Shown in pieces: positions 10,053 to 18,121 of a DNA stretch of 50,861 nt. The stretch comes from CBDCME01 sp965218865 (GTDB lineage: Bacteria > Pseudomonadota > Alphaproteobacteria > JAAXGF01). The stretch is from positions 1-50,861 of the forward strand of contig CBDCME010000048.1 of assembly GCA_965218865.1 (NCBI GenBank), in the 5' to 3' direction. The notes under the pieces are model-generated. The model had not been told where the DNA came from. It made no database searches and saw only the letters and a list, made by a program, of their open reading frames with translations. The translations under genes were made by a program, and so were the position numbers. Every line of letters starts with the position of its first letter. The first letter of the stretch is position 1.

Positions 10053-10175
10053 TGAACTCGCGCTTCCCGCCCGTGGCCGGCCTTTCATAATCAACACGAA
10101 CCCGCCTGTCCCATGGCGGGGCCATGAAGTCAAATTCGAAAAATCGTTTTGTGCAGCACGGGCGATGATCCGTCG
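10053..10175. other. Short non-coding gap between cheR and ctrA stops
   Basis: The two genes converge here. No clear terminator hairpin with a T-run was seen. Confidence 0.3.
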
Positions 10176-10925
10176 CTAGGCCGCGCCCGCCACGTTGGTT
10201 GCCTCGGCCGCGATCGCGGAAACGCTGCTTTCCATGGTCGAGTCGTTCGGCGACGATTCGCGGAGGACGTGGCCACGGCCCCAAACCGTTTCAATGTAAT
10301 TTTCACCACCGGTTGCGGCCGATAGCTTCTTTCTTAGTTTACATACGAAAACGTCGATGATCTTCAGCTCGGGCTCGTCGATCCCGCCATAGAGATGATT
10401 CAAGAACATTTCCTTGGTCAGGGTCGTTCCCTTGCGGAGCGACAACAACTCGAGAATTCCATATTCCTTGCCCGTGAGGTGAACGGGTTGACCGTCTACT
10501 TCCACCGATCGGCTATCGAGATTCACCGCCAGCTTACCTGTCTGAATGACTGAATCCGAATGACCTTTCGATCGCCGCACGATCGCTTGGATCCGCGCCA
10601 CCAGTTCGCCCCTGTCGAAGGGTTTCGTCAAATAGTCGTCGGCGCCGCCGCCCAGACCCTTGATTTTCTTGGCCGGCGCGTCCAGCCCGGAAAGAATGAG
10701 AATCGGCGTCTCCACCTTTGCCGCCCGAAATCGCCGCAACACTTCATATCCGTCGATGTCCGGTAGCATCAAATCGAGGATAATAATGTCGTAGTCGTAG
10801 AGTTTGCCGATTTCGAGACCGTCTTCGCCGAGATCGGTCGCATCGCAAACTCAACCTTCGGACGCAAGCATCAGTTCGATGCTCTTCGCCATATTAGTGT
10901 CATCTTCGACAAGCAAGACGCGCAT
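10176..10925 (-). pseudogene. CtrA cell-cycle/flagellar response regulator with in-frame TGA
   Basis: OmpR-type regulator. The start at 10925 reads MRVLLVEDDTNMAKSIELML (acidic pair), then SEG, TGA (codon 25, 10851-10853), then CDATDLGEDGLEIG in the same frame. The phospho-acceptor Asp is in IIILDLMLPDIDG and the Lys in DYLTKPFDRGEL. The winged-helix output domain contains LTGKEYGILELLSLRKGT and ends ETVWGRGHVLRE, followed by a 30-residue Ser/Ala-rich tail. Total is 249 codons. In alphaproteobacteria outside the Caulobacter group, CtrA mainly controls motility genes. A restart at the Met within MMLPDIDG would lack the phosphorylation site. TGA ends several neighbouring genes (cheW, fliI), so reading it as sense is unlikely. 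Confidence 0.88.
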
Positions 10926-10998
10926 GATGAAGCTCTTTTCCAGTTATTAGCTGAAGCATTCTGTTCTGAGACGAATAATTAACCTTAATGGCCATCGT

Positions 10999-11014
10999 GT
11001 AAAGAAAGAGTTAA
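10999..11014 (-). promoter_or_regulatory. Candidate CtrA box upstream of ctrA
   Basis: On the minus strand the sequence reads TTAACTCTTTCTTTAC, one mismatch from the CtrA consensus TTAAC-N6-TTAAC. It lies about 75-90 bp upstream of the ctrA start. A nearby ATTAACCTTAAT (10978-10989) contains a TTAACC half-site. Autoregulation by CtrA is established in Caulobacter; here it is inference from the motif. Confidence 0.45.
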
Positions 11015-11031
11015 TACGCCACACGGATACC

Positions 11032-11870
11032 GTGGTCGACACCCCGCCCGCGATCACCACCTTCCACAAGACCCTCACCGCCCTGCCGCCAGAGACCCTG
11101 GAAACGCGATTAGCCAGTGGACCGGCCAGCATGGCAGCGCGCACGCGCCGGTCGCCATGGACGGAAAGGATCTGCGCGGCGCCTCAAGCAGACCGAAGAC
11201 GGGCGCAGGATGATGGTGGCGGCGGTCGAGCACGACACCGGCGTGGTCCCGACTAACTCTCCAGCGGCCTCGACCTCACAGGCCGGATCGTCACCATGGA
11301 CGCGATGCCGCTCGCACGAGACCGCAGCGCTGCCTGCTCGGGCGTCGCGCCGATACGTGATGAGCGCGGTCAAGGACAACCAGGAGATGATCTTCGAAAC
11401 AAGGCGATCGACTTCAGCGATTCGACAAGGGCCATGGCCGCATCGAGCGCCGACGCTGCGCCGTCGTCGACCTCTCCGCTGCCGAGTGGGACGGCTACGC
11501 CAACCTCCACGGGCGACGAGGCCATGCGCATCGAGCGCGAACGCGAGATCCTCAAGACCGGCAAGCGCAGCATCGAGGTGACCTGGAGCCTCACCTCGCT
11601 CGGCGCAGAGCGCGCCCGGACCCGAGGAGTTGCTCGAACTGGTGCGCAACCACTGGCATCGAGGACCGCCTCTACGTGCGCGACTTCACCTACGACGAAG
11701 CCCCCGATGCCGGGCCTACGTGCGTCACCTGCCCAGAAACGCCTGCTTGACCAACGCGGCCATCGCCATCGTGCGCTGCGCGGCCTTCCGTTATCTGCCC
11801 GAGGCCAACCGGCACTATGCCGCCCGGGCGCAGGAGGCCTCGACGCGATCATGACCGCGCCCATCGCCTG
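11032..11870 (+). pseudogene. Decayed ISAs1-family (H-repeat-like) transposase
   Basis: Pieces of an ISAs1-type transposase occur in all three plus frames in the right order: the MDGKDLRGA-like region near 11157, SSGLDLTGRIVTMDAM near 11262-11300, IEREREILKTGKRSIEVTW near 11530-11585, VRNHWH near 11640, and CLTNAAIAIVRCAAFRYLPE to 11810. At least four frameshifts are needed to join them, so it is an old remnant, more decayed than the other IS here. It separates ctrA from fliI, which are adjacent in related genomes. Confidence 0.82.
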
Positions 11871-12061
11871 AGACAGCACGCCTCTCCCCCGGACCGGGAC
11901 GTGCCGCCGAGCGGCGCGGGCCGGGTGCCTTCGAATCCGAAAACGCCGTCCGGTGGCTTCGAGCAGTCCCCATGCCGTCGAGGCAAGCGCTAGCCCCGAA
12001 CCCCGTGCACCCGAGCACGATCCCACTCATCCCGCGCGACTAAAAATTGTTCCTGCGAACC
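11871..12061. other. Gap between the ISAs1 remnant and fliI
   Basis: No gene seen. It may still hold the native fliI leader; no sigma-54 or CtrA motif was recognised here. Confidence 0.3.
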
Positions 12062-13375
12062 ATGCGGTCGGAAATTGGTGACCGCTTTACAAGAACTCTC
12101 CAGCCGAACGCGTTCCGCCAGTACGGTCGGGTCACGGCGGTGTTGGGCGCTCGATGCGCCGGTTGCAGCGAGACCGTTGGCGGACGCTGCCAAATCCTCG
12201 CCCGCGGCGAACGGATGGTGACCTGGAGGTCGTTTCGCGATGGCCGAGCGCTGCTGATGCCGTTCGATTCGGTCGAGGGTATCGGCCTTGGTTGCGAGGC
12301 GCTCGTCGTCGAATCGGATCCCGTCGTTTATCCCAGTGGAGGCTGGCTTGGGCGGGTCGTGAACGCTTTCGGCGAACCCGTCGACGGTGGCGGGCCGATA
12401 GCCTCGGGTCCGGTCGCCTATCCGCTGCGCAACCATCCGCCGCCGGCGCACGCCCGTCGGCGGGTCGGGCAAAAGATCGATCTCGGCGTTCGTGCCCTCA
12501 ATACTTTCTTGACCTGCTGCCGCGGTCAAAGAATGGGCATCTTCGCCGCATCCGGCGTCGGCAAGTCGGTGCTGCTTTCGATGTTGGCGCGCTACACTTC
12601 CTCCGATGTCAACGTCATAGGATTGATCGGCGAACGGGGACGCGAGGTGCAGGAATTCATCGCGGACTACCTCGGCCCCGAGGGACTGGCGCGCAGTATC
12701 GTCGTCGCCACTTCGAACGAATCGCCGCTGATGCGGCGCCAAGCGGCCTATCTCACTCTCTCGCTCGCCGAATATTTTCGCGACGACGACAAGGACGTGC
12801 TGTGTTTGATGGACAGTGTCACCCGCTTCGCGACGGCCCAGAGGGAGATCGGTCTATCGGCCGGCGAACCTCCGGCGACGAAGGGATATACGCCGACGGT
12901 ATTCGCCGAACTACCCAAGCTGCTGGAGCGGGCGGGACCCGGTCGCGGGGAGGGTTCGATCACGGGATTATTCACGGTCCTCGTGGACGGCGATGACCAC
13001 AACGAGCCGATCTCGGATGCCGTACGGGCCATCCTTGATGGCCACATCGTCCTCGATCGCGCCATCGCCGAACGCGGGCGTTTTCCCGCCATCAACATCC
13101 TGCGTAGCGTTTCGCGGACCATGCCCAACTGCAATGACGAAGCGGGGAACCATTTTGTGGGCCGGGCCCGGACGCTGATCGCCACCTACGAAAACATGGC
13201 CGAGATGATTCGTCTCGGCGCCTACCGGGCGGGATCGGACCCGGATGTCGACGAGGCGATTCGTTATCATGCGCTGCTCGAATCCTTTCTGGGCCAGGAT
13301 AAGGACGAGCGTTGTCCCCTCGCTTCCGGTTACGAACACCTGGAACGGATCCTTGGGAGCGAGGGCGAAACATGA
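12062..13375 (+). CDS. Flagellar type III export ATPase FliI
   Basis: 437 aa from the ATG at 12062 (MRSEIGDRF); a TTG five codons earlier is less likely. F1-ATPase-beta-like export ATPase that energises unfolding and delivery of substrates to FlhA/FlhB. Walker A is FAASGVGKSVLLSML (Ala-Ala-Ser-Gly is usual in alphaproteobacteria), followed by LIGERGREVQEFI, Walker B-like DVLCLMDSVTRFA, the family signature GEPPATKGYTPTVFAELPKL, and RSVSRTMPNC. The N-terminal beta-barrel around residues 25-60 is slightly irregular (GARCAGCSETV) compared with the family but stays in frame. The stop overlaps the fliJ start (ATGA). Apparently intact. Confidence 0.93.
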   Translation: MRSEIGDRFTRTLQPNAFRQYGRVTAVLGARCAGCSETVGGRCQILARGERMVTWRSFRDGRALLMPFDSVEGIGLGCEALVVESDPVVYPSGGWLGRVVNAFGEPVDGGGPIASGPVAYPLRNHPPPAHARRRVGQKIDLGVRALNTFLTCCRGQRMGIFAASGVGKSVLLSMLARYTSSDVNVIGLIGERGREVQEFIADYLGPEGLARSIVVATSNESPLMRRQAAYLTLSLAEYFRDDDKDVLCLMDSVTRFATAQREIGLSAGEPPATKGYTPTVFAELPKLLERAGPGRGEGSITGLFTVLVDGDDHNEPISDAVRAILDGHIVLDRAIAERGRFPAINILRSVSRTMPNCNDEAGNHFVGRARTLIATYENMAEMIRLGAYRAGSDPDVDEAIRYHALLESFLGQDKDERCPLASGYEHLERILGSEGET

Positions 13376-13791
13376 AATCCGTCAAGACGCTGATCCGACT
13401 CCGCAAGGAGGCGCTGGACGATGCCTGCCGATTCCGCGCCAAGCTCGAATCCGACCGCTAAAACTTGCGCGAACGGATCGCCGATCTCAAGGCCGAGCTC
13501 GAACGCGAGGCCCAGATGGCCGCGAAATCGGAAATCGCGGTCGACATGTATACCTCTTTCGCGACATGGATCATTGGCCAACAGCGTTCCCTGGGCCACG
13601 AGGTCGCGGCCCTTGACGCCGCGGTGGCTCAGGCGGACGACATCGTTTCGGACGCATTTCAAGCCTTTAAGTCGCTGGAAATCAGTGACGACATTGCTCG
13701 CCGCGATCGTCGCCAAAAGGAGGCACGGGCCGAACAAGCGGACCTCGACGAAATCGCCATGACCACCTATTGCCGGAAGCGCTCCAAATAG
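13372..13791 (+). pseudogene. FliJ export chaperone/stalk with in-frame TAA
   Basis: 140 codons of coiled-coil sequence starting MKSVKTLIRLRKEALDDACR. Codon 30 (13459-13461) is TAA, after which the same frame continues NLRERIADLKAELEREAQM to the stop at 13791. FliJ inserts into the FliI hexamer and promotes chaperone recycling and FlhA activation. Identification rests on position (4-base overlap with fliI), length and heptad-rich composition, since FliJ is weakly conserved in sequence. A single G-to-T change in a Glu codon would create this stop. Confidence 0.85.
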
Positions 13792-13801
13792 GGATCGACA
13801 C

Positions 13802-13910
13802 CTAGTGCATCGACCCAAACGGAGGCGACAGCCGAAGTTTGGAAAGTTGATGCATCGACAAAGGCTTGGTGCACGGGGGCGTGAACGAAGTGAATGCGCC
13901 GGTGCACTAG
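13802..13910. repeat. 109-bp MITE-like repeat, copy 1
   Basis: Starts CTAGTGCATCGACC and ends CCGGTGCACTAG, so the tips are inverted repeats of CTAGTGCA. An almost identical 109-bp copy lies at 27442-27550 (3 differences by eye). Non-coding and short, with CTAG at both ends, it fits a non-autonomous element inserting at CTAG/TA-type targets. Its right tip supplies the TAG stop codon of the large fliK-like gene. Confidence 0.8.
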
Positions 13911-16357
13911 AGAGGTGGCAGTCGGTCGAGCAGGTCGGGATTTCTCCAGCCCGGTTGGCGGTCGCCGAGGGCGATGTGATGTCGGCTTCCGTCGTTGCCG
14001 TCGGTGAACAATTCGACCCGGATCCAGCGTGGTACCAGCTCGTTGCTCAAGTCGCTCAAAAGCGTGGATCCGAGCGCTTCGAGGTTGGGCCAGTCCATGG
14101 ATTCGAGCCGCGCCAAATAAACCGGCAAGCTGTGGCTCGGCAGGATCAGGCGGTCGGGCACGTAGCGGACGATAAGGCGCGCGGACGTCGCCAGCGGTGC
14201 CAGTCGCAAGGCCGCCTCGCGGGTGACGAGGTAGTCGCGGCGCGAGTCCGGGTTTTCGCCCGTCATCAGCAAGTCCCGCCGTTCCAGGTGTGTTGATCGG
14301 TTTGGCCGAGCGACTTCGTTCCCCGTCCCCTTTTCGGCGATGGAAGCCGAACCTCCGTGGATGAGGAGACCTCTCTCAGACGAAAGGCCATGATTTCCAT
14401 CTCCAATGACGTCCTCCCAGGGCGAAACCGGAAACACCTTCGTGACCTGGAATCGGAGGCTACCCTTGAAATCACCCAGCGCAGTGCCTTCGGTAAAAAT
14501 ATCCGATACCTCGCGGCGGAACGCCGCGGAGAGGGAGGTGTGGCTTCTAAGGACAAGATCGAAACGCCGTTCGTGAACGAAGCCGTCGAGCTGGAGGGGG
14601 CCAAGGCGGGTCAGTTCGACGGCTACGACGAACCAGGTGCCGCCGTCGCCGCCGCCGCCGCGTTGTTGGCGGCGGGAGAATATCGTCAGTGGCCGAATAT
14701 CGTGGCCATCGAACAAGGGCGCGATCAGAATCCGCCAAGCATTGTCGCCCGAGGGCTGTTGGGCGTTCACTCGGTTCATCTGGCCGAATTCGTTCTCAAG
14801 ACGCGATAGGAGATCGCCCGCGCCGGCCTTCTCCAGGATCGCCGCCGCTTCATTTCCCAACCATCCTCGTACGCTGCCGCCGCGCAAGGCGCTCAGGAAG
14901 AACATCATCGACGCCGTGAGCCGGGGGCCAATGCTGGGCAGGGCACGGTCGATTATCTCGGGCGCGCGTTCGGGCGCGGTCTCGCGTAACGTCTCGACCA
15001 CTTTCCGCAACGTTGGCCAATCTCGCGCTCGTTCGAATAGCACCCGCTCCGGCGAGACCCGCACGTTCCCGAAGGGAGCCTGGGGCAATGTCCCGTCGTC
15101 GGCCTCGGTCACTTGGAGCGTTAGAGTCGTGCCTGCCGGAAGGGATGGCAGAGGCGCTTCAGTTCGCAATATTCCGGCGGGCACTCGGAGAAGCGTTCGC
15201 CCGTCGGGGTCGGTGCCCACGACCACGGCGCCGAGAGTCTTGGCTTCGGCTGTCGCCGGGGGGACGGCGTTGCCTGGCGTGCCGTTCGCTCCAGACCGGG
15301 CGGCGGCGCGGCTGTCGGAGGATCCCGTCGGCGGTCTGGTAATTGTTTCGGCCGCGGGTTCAAAACCCGGTTTCGGATTTGAGCGTGGCGGCTGAGCGTT
15401 TGAAAACGTGACCCCGGCAGCCGGTGAAATTGGGGTTCGCGGAGACACGCTTACCGGCGATCTGGGAATCGATGGTGCGGGGACCACACCTGTCGGTTCC
15501 GCCCGTGGCGAGGCCGTGGCTTTCGCGGGCGCCGCCCAGGCGGGAGCGGGGATGACGCGAACGGGCGAGGCGGCATCGTCCTTGAACGGAGCCGGTCCGG
15601 TGGCCGGAGGCGTATGGCCGCCAATTGTATTGATCGGCCGTGGATCGCCGACCGGGTGAGGGCTCCCCGACCGCGTTTGAACCAGCGGCGTTTGGGCGGA
15701 TGAGGTTTGGCCCAACCCCGCGGGGCCCGATACTGGTTGAATCCCCGACACCTGCCCGGGTGGGGTCTGGCCCGAAAACGGTTGCTTCGGTGCCGCCAGG
15801 GCAATGATTGTAAATGTCAGCCGGGCGCCGTTGGTTGCCGCGTTCAAGCGCGGCGTGATCGCCGTCGCCTCTCCACCCGGCGCGGCGGTTGCCGGAGCGG
15901 TGGGAACCCCGGCGACCGTCGGTGGGGACGCGAAGAAGATCGTTTTCACCACGTCCCCCACTTTCAACGGGGTCGCCGGTTGAACGGCCAGGAGCGGATC
16001 CGCGTTCCCACTGCCGATCACGGCTGGCGCCGTGCGTGGAGGCGCGGAGGGCGGCAGTGGGAGGTTCTGCCTTGGGGCCTCGAGGGTTGGGGGCCGACCG
16101 TCGATCTCGCGGATGACGGCGGTGAATCGGCCGTCCGTGTTTGTCACCTCTAGGGAGACGGTACTCCCCCGGGGGAGAGGGACCGTTGACGCCAGGGTGA
16201 TTTGCCCCAGAGCCGTGCGTAACACCGCATGCCCCTGAATATCGACCTTACTTACCGTGCCGCTGATGAGATCTCCCGCCACGAGGCGCATGATCTCGAC
16301 CGGGACGTTGGTGCTCCGCGGTGCCAACGCGGTGGTGATTTCGAGGCCCGGTTGCAT
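13907..16357 (-). CDS. FliK-type hook-length control protein with an extra C-terminal domain
   Basis: 816 aa. The N-terminal third starts MQPGLEITTALAPRST and has a beta-rich region (DLISGTVSKVDIQGHAVL). A long Pro/Ala/Ser-rich disordered middle follows (about residues 90-390), as in FliK rulers. A FliK C-terminal hook domain lies at about residues 560-650 (RLGPLQLDGFVHERRFDLVL, SLRFQVTKVFPVSPWEDV). Residues 707-816 are unusual: RLIVRYVPDRLILPSHSLPV and NELVPRWIRVELF resemble the T-fold of QueF-type proteins but lack the catalytic Cys. This may be a fusion with a neighbouring small gene. It is the last gene of the fliF-to-flhG run. The stop codon comes from the adjoining 109-bp repeat. Confidence 0.72.
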   Translation of the reverse strand: MQPGLEITTALAPRSTNVPVEIMRLVAGDLISGTVSKVDIQGHAVLRTALGQITLASTVPLPRGSTVSLEVTNTDGRFTAVIREIDGRPPTLEAPRQNLPLPPSAPPRTAPAVIGSGNADPLLAVQPATPLKVGDVVKTIFFASPPTVAGVPTAPATAAPGGEATAITPRLNAATNGARLTFTIIALAAPKQPFSGQTPPGQVSGIQPVSGPAGLGQTSSAQTPLVQTRSGSPHPVGDPRPINTIGGHTPPATGPAPFKDDAASPVRVIPAPAWAAPAKATASPRAEPTGVVPAPSIPRSPVSVSPRTPISPAAGVTFSNAQPPRSNPKPGFEPAAETITRPPTGSSDSRAAARSGANGTPGNAVPPATAEAKTLGAVVVGTDPDGRTLLRVPAGILRTEAPLPSLPAGTTLTLQVTEADDGTLPQAPFGNVRVSPERVLFERARDWPTLRKVVETLRETAPERAPEIIDRALPSIGPRLTASMMFFLSALRGGSVRGWLGNEAAAILEKAGAGDLLSRLENEFGQMNRVNAQQPSGDNAWRILIAPLFDGHDIRPLTIFSRRQQRGGGGDGGTWFVVAVELTRLGPLQLDGFVHERRFDLVLRSHTSLSAAFRREVSDIFTEGTALGDFKGSLRFQVTKVFPVSPWEDVIGDGNHGLSSERGLLIHGGSASIAEKGTGNEVARPNRSTHLERRDLLMTGENPDSRRDYLVTREAALRLAPLATSARLIVRYVPDRLILPSHSLPVYLARLESMDWPNLEALGSTLLSDLSNELVPRWIRVELFTDGNDGSRHHIALGDRQPGWRNPDLLDRLPPL

Positions 16358-16363
16358 GGGGTG

Positions 16364-17143
16364 CTAGCCCAAAATCCCCAACGCCAGGCTTTCCACGTCG
16401 TGGGCGACCGGGCTGTCGGGATAGCGCGTCAGCAAGGCCGTCTGATTTCGAATCGCGTCCTTTACTCGGAGATCCCGGCGCACGATTCCGGCCAGGGGCG
16501 GCGAAATCGTGAGAAATTTCCGGCACACCTTCGCCAGGGTCTCGTATGTCTTTTCGCCGTCCGCCTGGTTGCTCGCCATGTTGACGACGATGCGCAAATC
16601 CGCTCCTGGATGGTCGATGGCCGTAATTTTAATGAAGGCGTAGGCGTCCGTGAGGGCGGTCGGCTCGTCGGTGGTGACGACCAAACAACGGCCCTGTCCG
16701 GTCGTAAGCGCGCGGACGCCGAGGTCGAGACCGGCGCCGAGGTCCGTGATCACGTTATCGTATTCCGCGGAGAGCGCGACGAGGTCGCTTAGCAGGTGCT
16801 GAACGCGTGTCGCTCCCAGGGTGGCGAGATTGCCGCTGCCGGAGCGTCCCACGACAATATCGAAGCCACCCTCGCCATAAGACGTCACCGCGTCCGCCAG
16901 GCGGTCCTTGCCGGCGACGACGGTGCCGAGATTCCTATCCGCCGCCAAACCGAGTTGGACGTCGACGTTGGCGAGGCCCAGATCGTCGTCGAACAAGAGC
17001 GTTCGCCGCCCCGCGCGGGCCAGGGCGTGGGCCAGGGTAATCGCCAGCCAAGTCTTGCCAACCCCGCCCTTTCCGGAGGCGATGGTGATGATGTTACGCC
17101 CCGGCGATGTCTTCGTGGCCGCGGCGGCGGGCGAGGGTGTCAT
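16364..17143 (-). CDS. FlhG (FleN), MinD-like ATPase controlling flagellar number
   Basis: 259 aa. Deviant Walker A SGKGGVGKTWLAITLA, switch I DDDLGLANVDVQLGL, and switch II DNVITDLGAGLD mark the MinD/ParA class, and DLGLANVD is typical of FlhG. FlhG limits the number of flagella by stimulating the GTPase FlhF and interacting with the C-ring. The start overlaps the flhF stop by 4 bases (ATGA). Intact. Confidence 0.92.
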   Translation of the reverse strand: MTPSPAAAATKTSPGRNIITIASGKGGVGKTWLAITLAHALARAGRRTLLFDDDLGLANVDVQLGLAADRNLGTVVAGKDRLADAVTSYGEGGFDIVVGRSGSGNLATLGATRVQHLLSDLVALSAEYDNVITDLGAGLDLGVRALTTGQGRCLVVTTDEPTALTDAYAFIKITAIDHPGADLRIVVNMASNQADGEKTYETLAKVCRKFLTISPPLAGIVRRDLRVKDAIRNQTALLTRYPDSPVAHDVESLALGILG

Positions 17144-18117
17144 GGGCGGGCCTCTCTGGATTCGTCGTCCATTCCATTCGGACGTGGATGATCGAGGAGG
17201 AGTCGGGCCAAGTCGTCGCCATTGATGGTTTGTAGTCCCTTTGCGACGTGGGGGCTGGTGCTGACTCCGGCGAGGGCGTGCCGGCCGCCATCCGCGGCGG
17301 CTAGAATGGCTCCGATCCGGCGTGTCGCGTCGACCCGGGTAGCCAGGAGCATGCGACAGCCGACGGTGGCGAAGACTTCGCCGATCTCGGCCGCTTCCTC
17401 CGGGTGGCTATTCGCGGCAAGCGTCAGCACCGGTTCGGCCTTGACACTGGCGACGAGGTCGGCCAGACGCGAAATCCCCGATTTGTTGAAGGGATTCACC
17501 CCGGCCGTATCGATCAAAACGGCCTCTCCGTCCTCGGCGCGGTTCAGCCGCTGCTTGAGCTCGCGGGGCGATCCCGCGGCCTCAAGGCGGAGGTCGAGAA
17601 TTCCCGTGATCGCGGCCAGTTGATCGACGCCGCCAGCGCGGAAATTGTCGGTCGAAAAGACGCGAACGGAGCGCTTGTCGACGACTTTTCCGGCCGCCAG
17701 CTTGGCTATCGAAACTGTCTTGCGGACGCCCGGTGGACCCACCAGGGCCAAGGGCCGGTCGCCGCAATCCTCGATGGACCGGAAACTGAAATGGGCCTTT
17801 AGAGCCTCCGCGAGATCGGCCGTGGCCCCTCGCCCCCCGTTAAGACCGGCGGTATCCAACAGGCTGCGGGCCAGCTCTTGCGGCACGCCGTGGAAAGAAA
17901 GCGCTTTGCCGATGGTTGTGGCGGCGCTGATTTCGCCGCCGTCGACTCCGGTAACCGACCACGAGCCATTCGGTTTCTCGACGGCGGCGGTCACCCGCAC
18001 GCCGGGCCCGTCGCCATCGGGCTGGCTCGAAACGATGATGGCGTCCTCGCCAAACTCCTCGCGAACGCAACGCATGGCGTCATTTATCGTAGGGGCGTTG
18101 AACGACTTGAGACGCAT
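17140..18117 (-). CDS. FlhF signal-recognition-type GTPase with altered P-loop
   Basis: 325 aa from MRLKSFNAPTINDAMR, an N-terminus typical of FlhF. The NG GTPase domain (about 120-320) would target FliF to the pole. G1 reads GPPGVRKTVSIAKL, where the family has GxxGxGKT: the Gly before Lys is Arg (CGC for GGC). G2/G3 regions are recognisable (FSTDNFRAGGVDQLA; AVLIDTAGVNPFNK). LATRVDATRRIGAIL matches the KxD-region Thr-Lys-Xaa-Asp of FlhF, but with Arg for Lys. The frame is open, yet GTP binding is probably impaired. It starts 4 bp after the flhA stop and overlaps flhG. Confidence 0.9.
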   Translation of the reverse strand: MRLKSFNAPTINDAMRCVREEFGEDAIIVSSQPDGDGPGVRVTAAVEKPNGSWSVTGVDGGEISAATTIGKALSFHGVPQELARSLLDTAGLNGGRGATADLAEALKAHFSFRSIEDCGDRPLALVGPPGVRKTVSIAKLAAGKVVDKRSVRVFSTDNFRAGGVDQLAAITGILDLRLEAAGSPRELKQRLNRAEDGEAVLIDTAGVNPFNKSGISRLADLVASVKAEPVLTLAANSHPEEAAEIGEVFATVGCRMLLATRVDATRRIGAILAAADGGRHALAGVSTSPHVAKGLQTINGDDLARLLLDHPRPNGMDDESREARP

Positions 18118-18121
18118 GCCG

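Noticed and set aside
10851..10853. TGA read as tryptophan or selenocysteine in ctrA
   Set aside because: TGA ends cheW, fliI, flhA and other genes here at expected lengths, and no selenocysteine-type hairpin or catalytic need is apparent.
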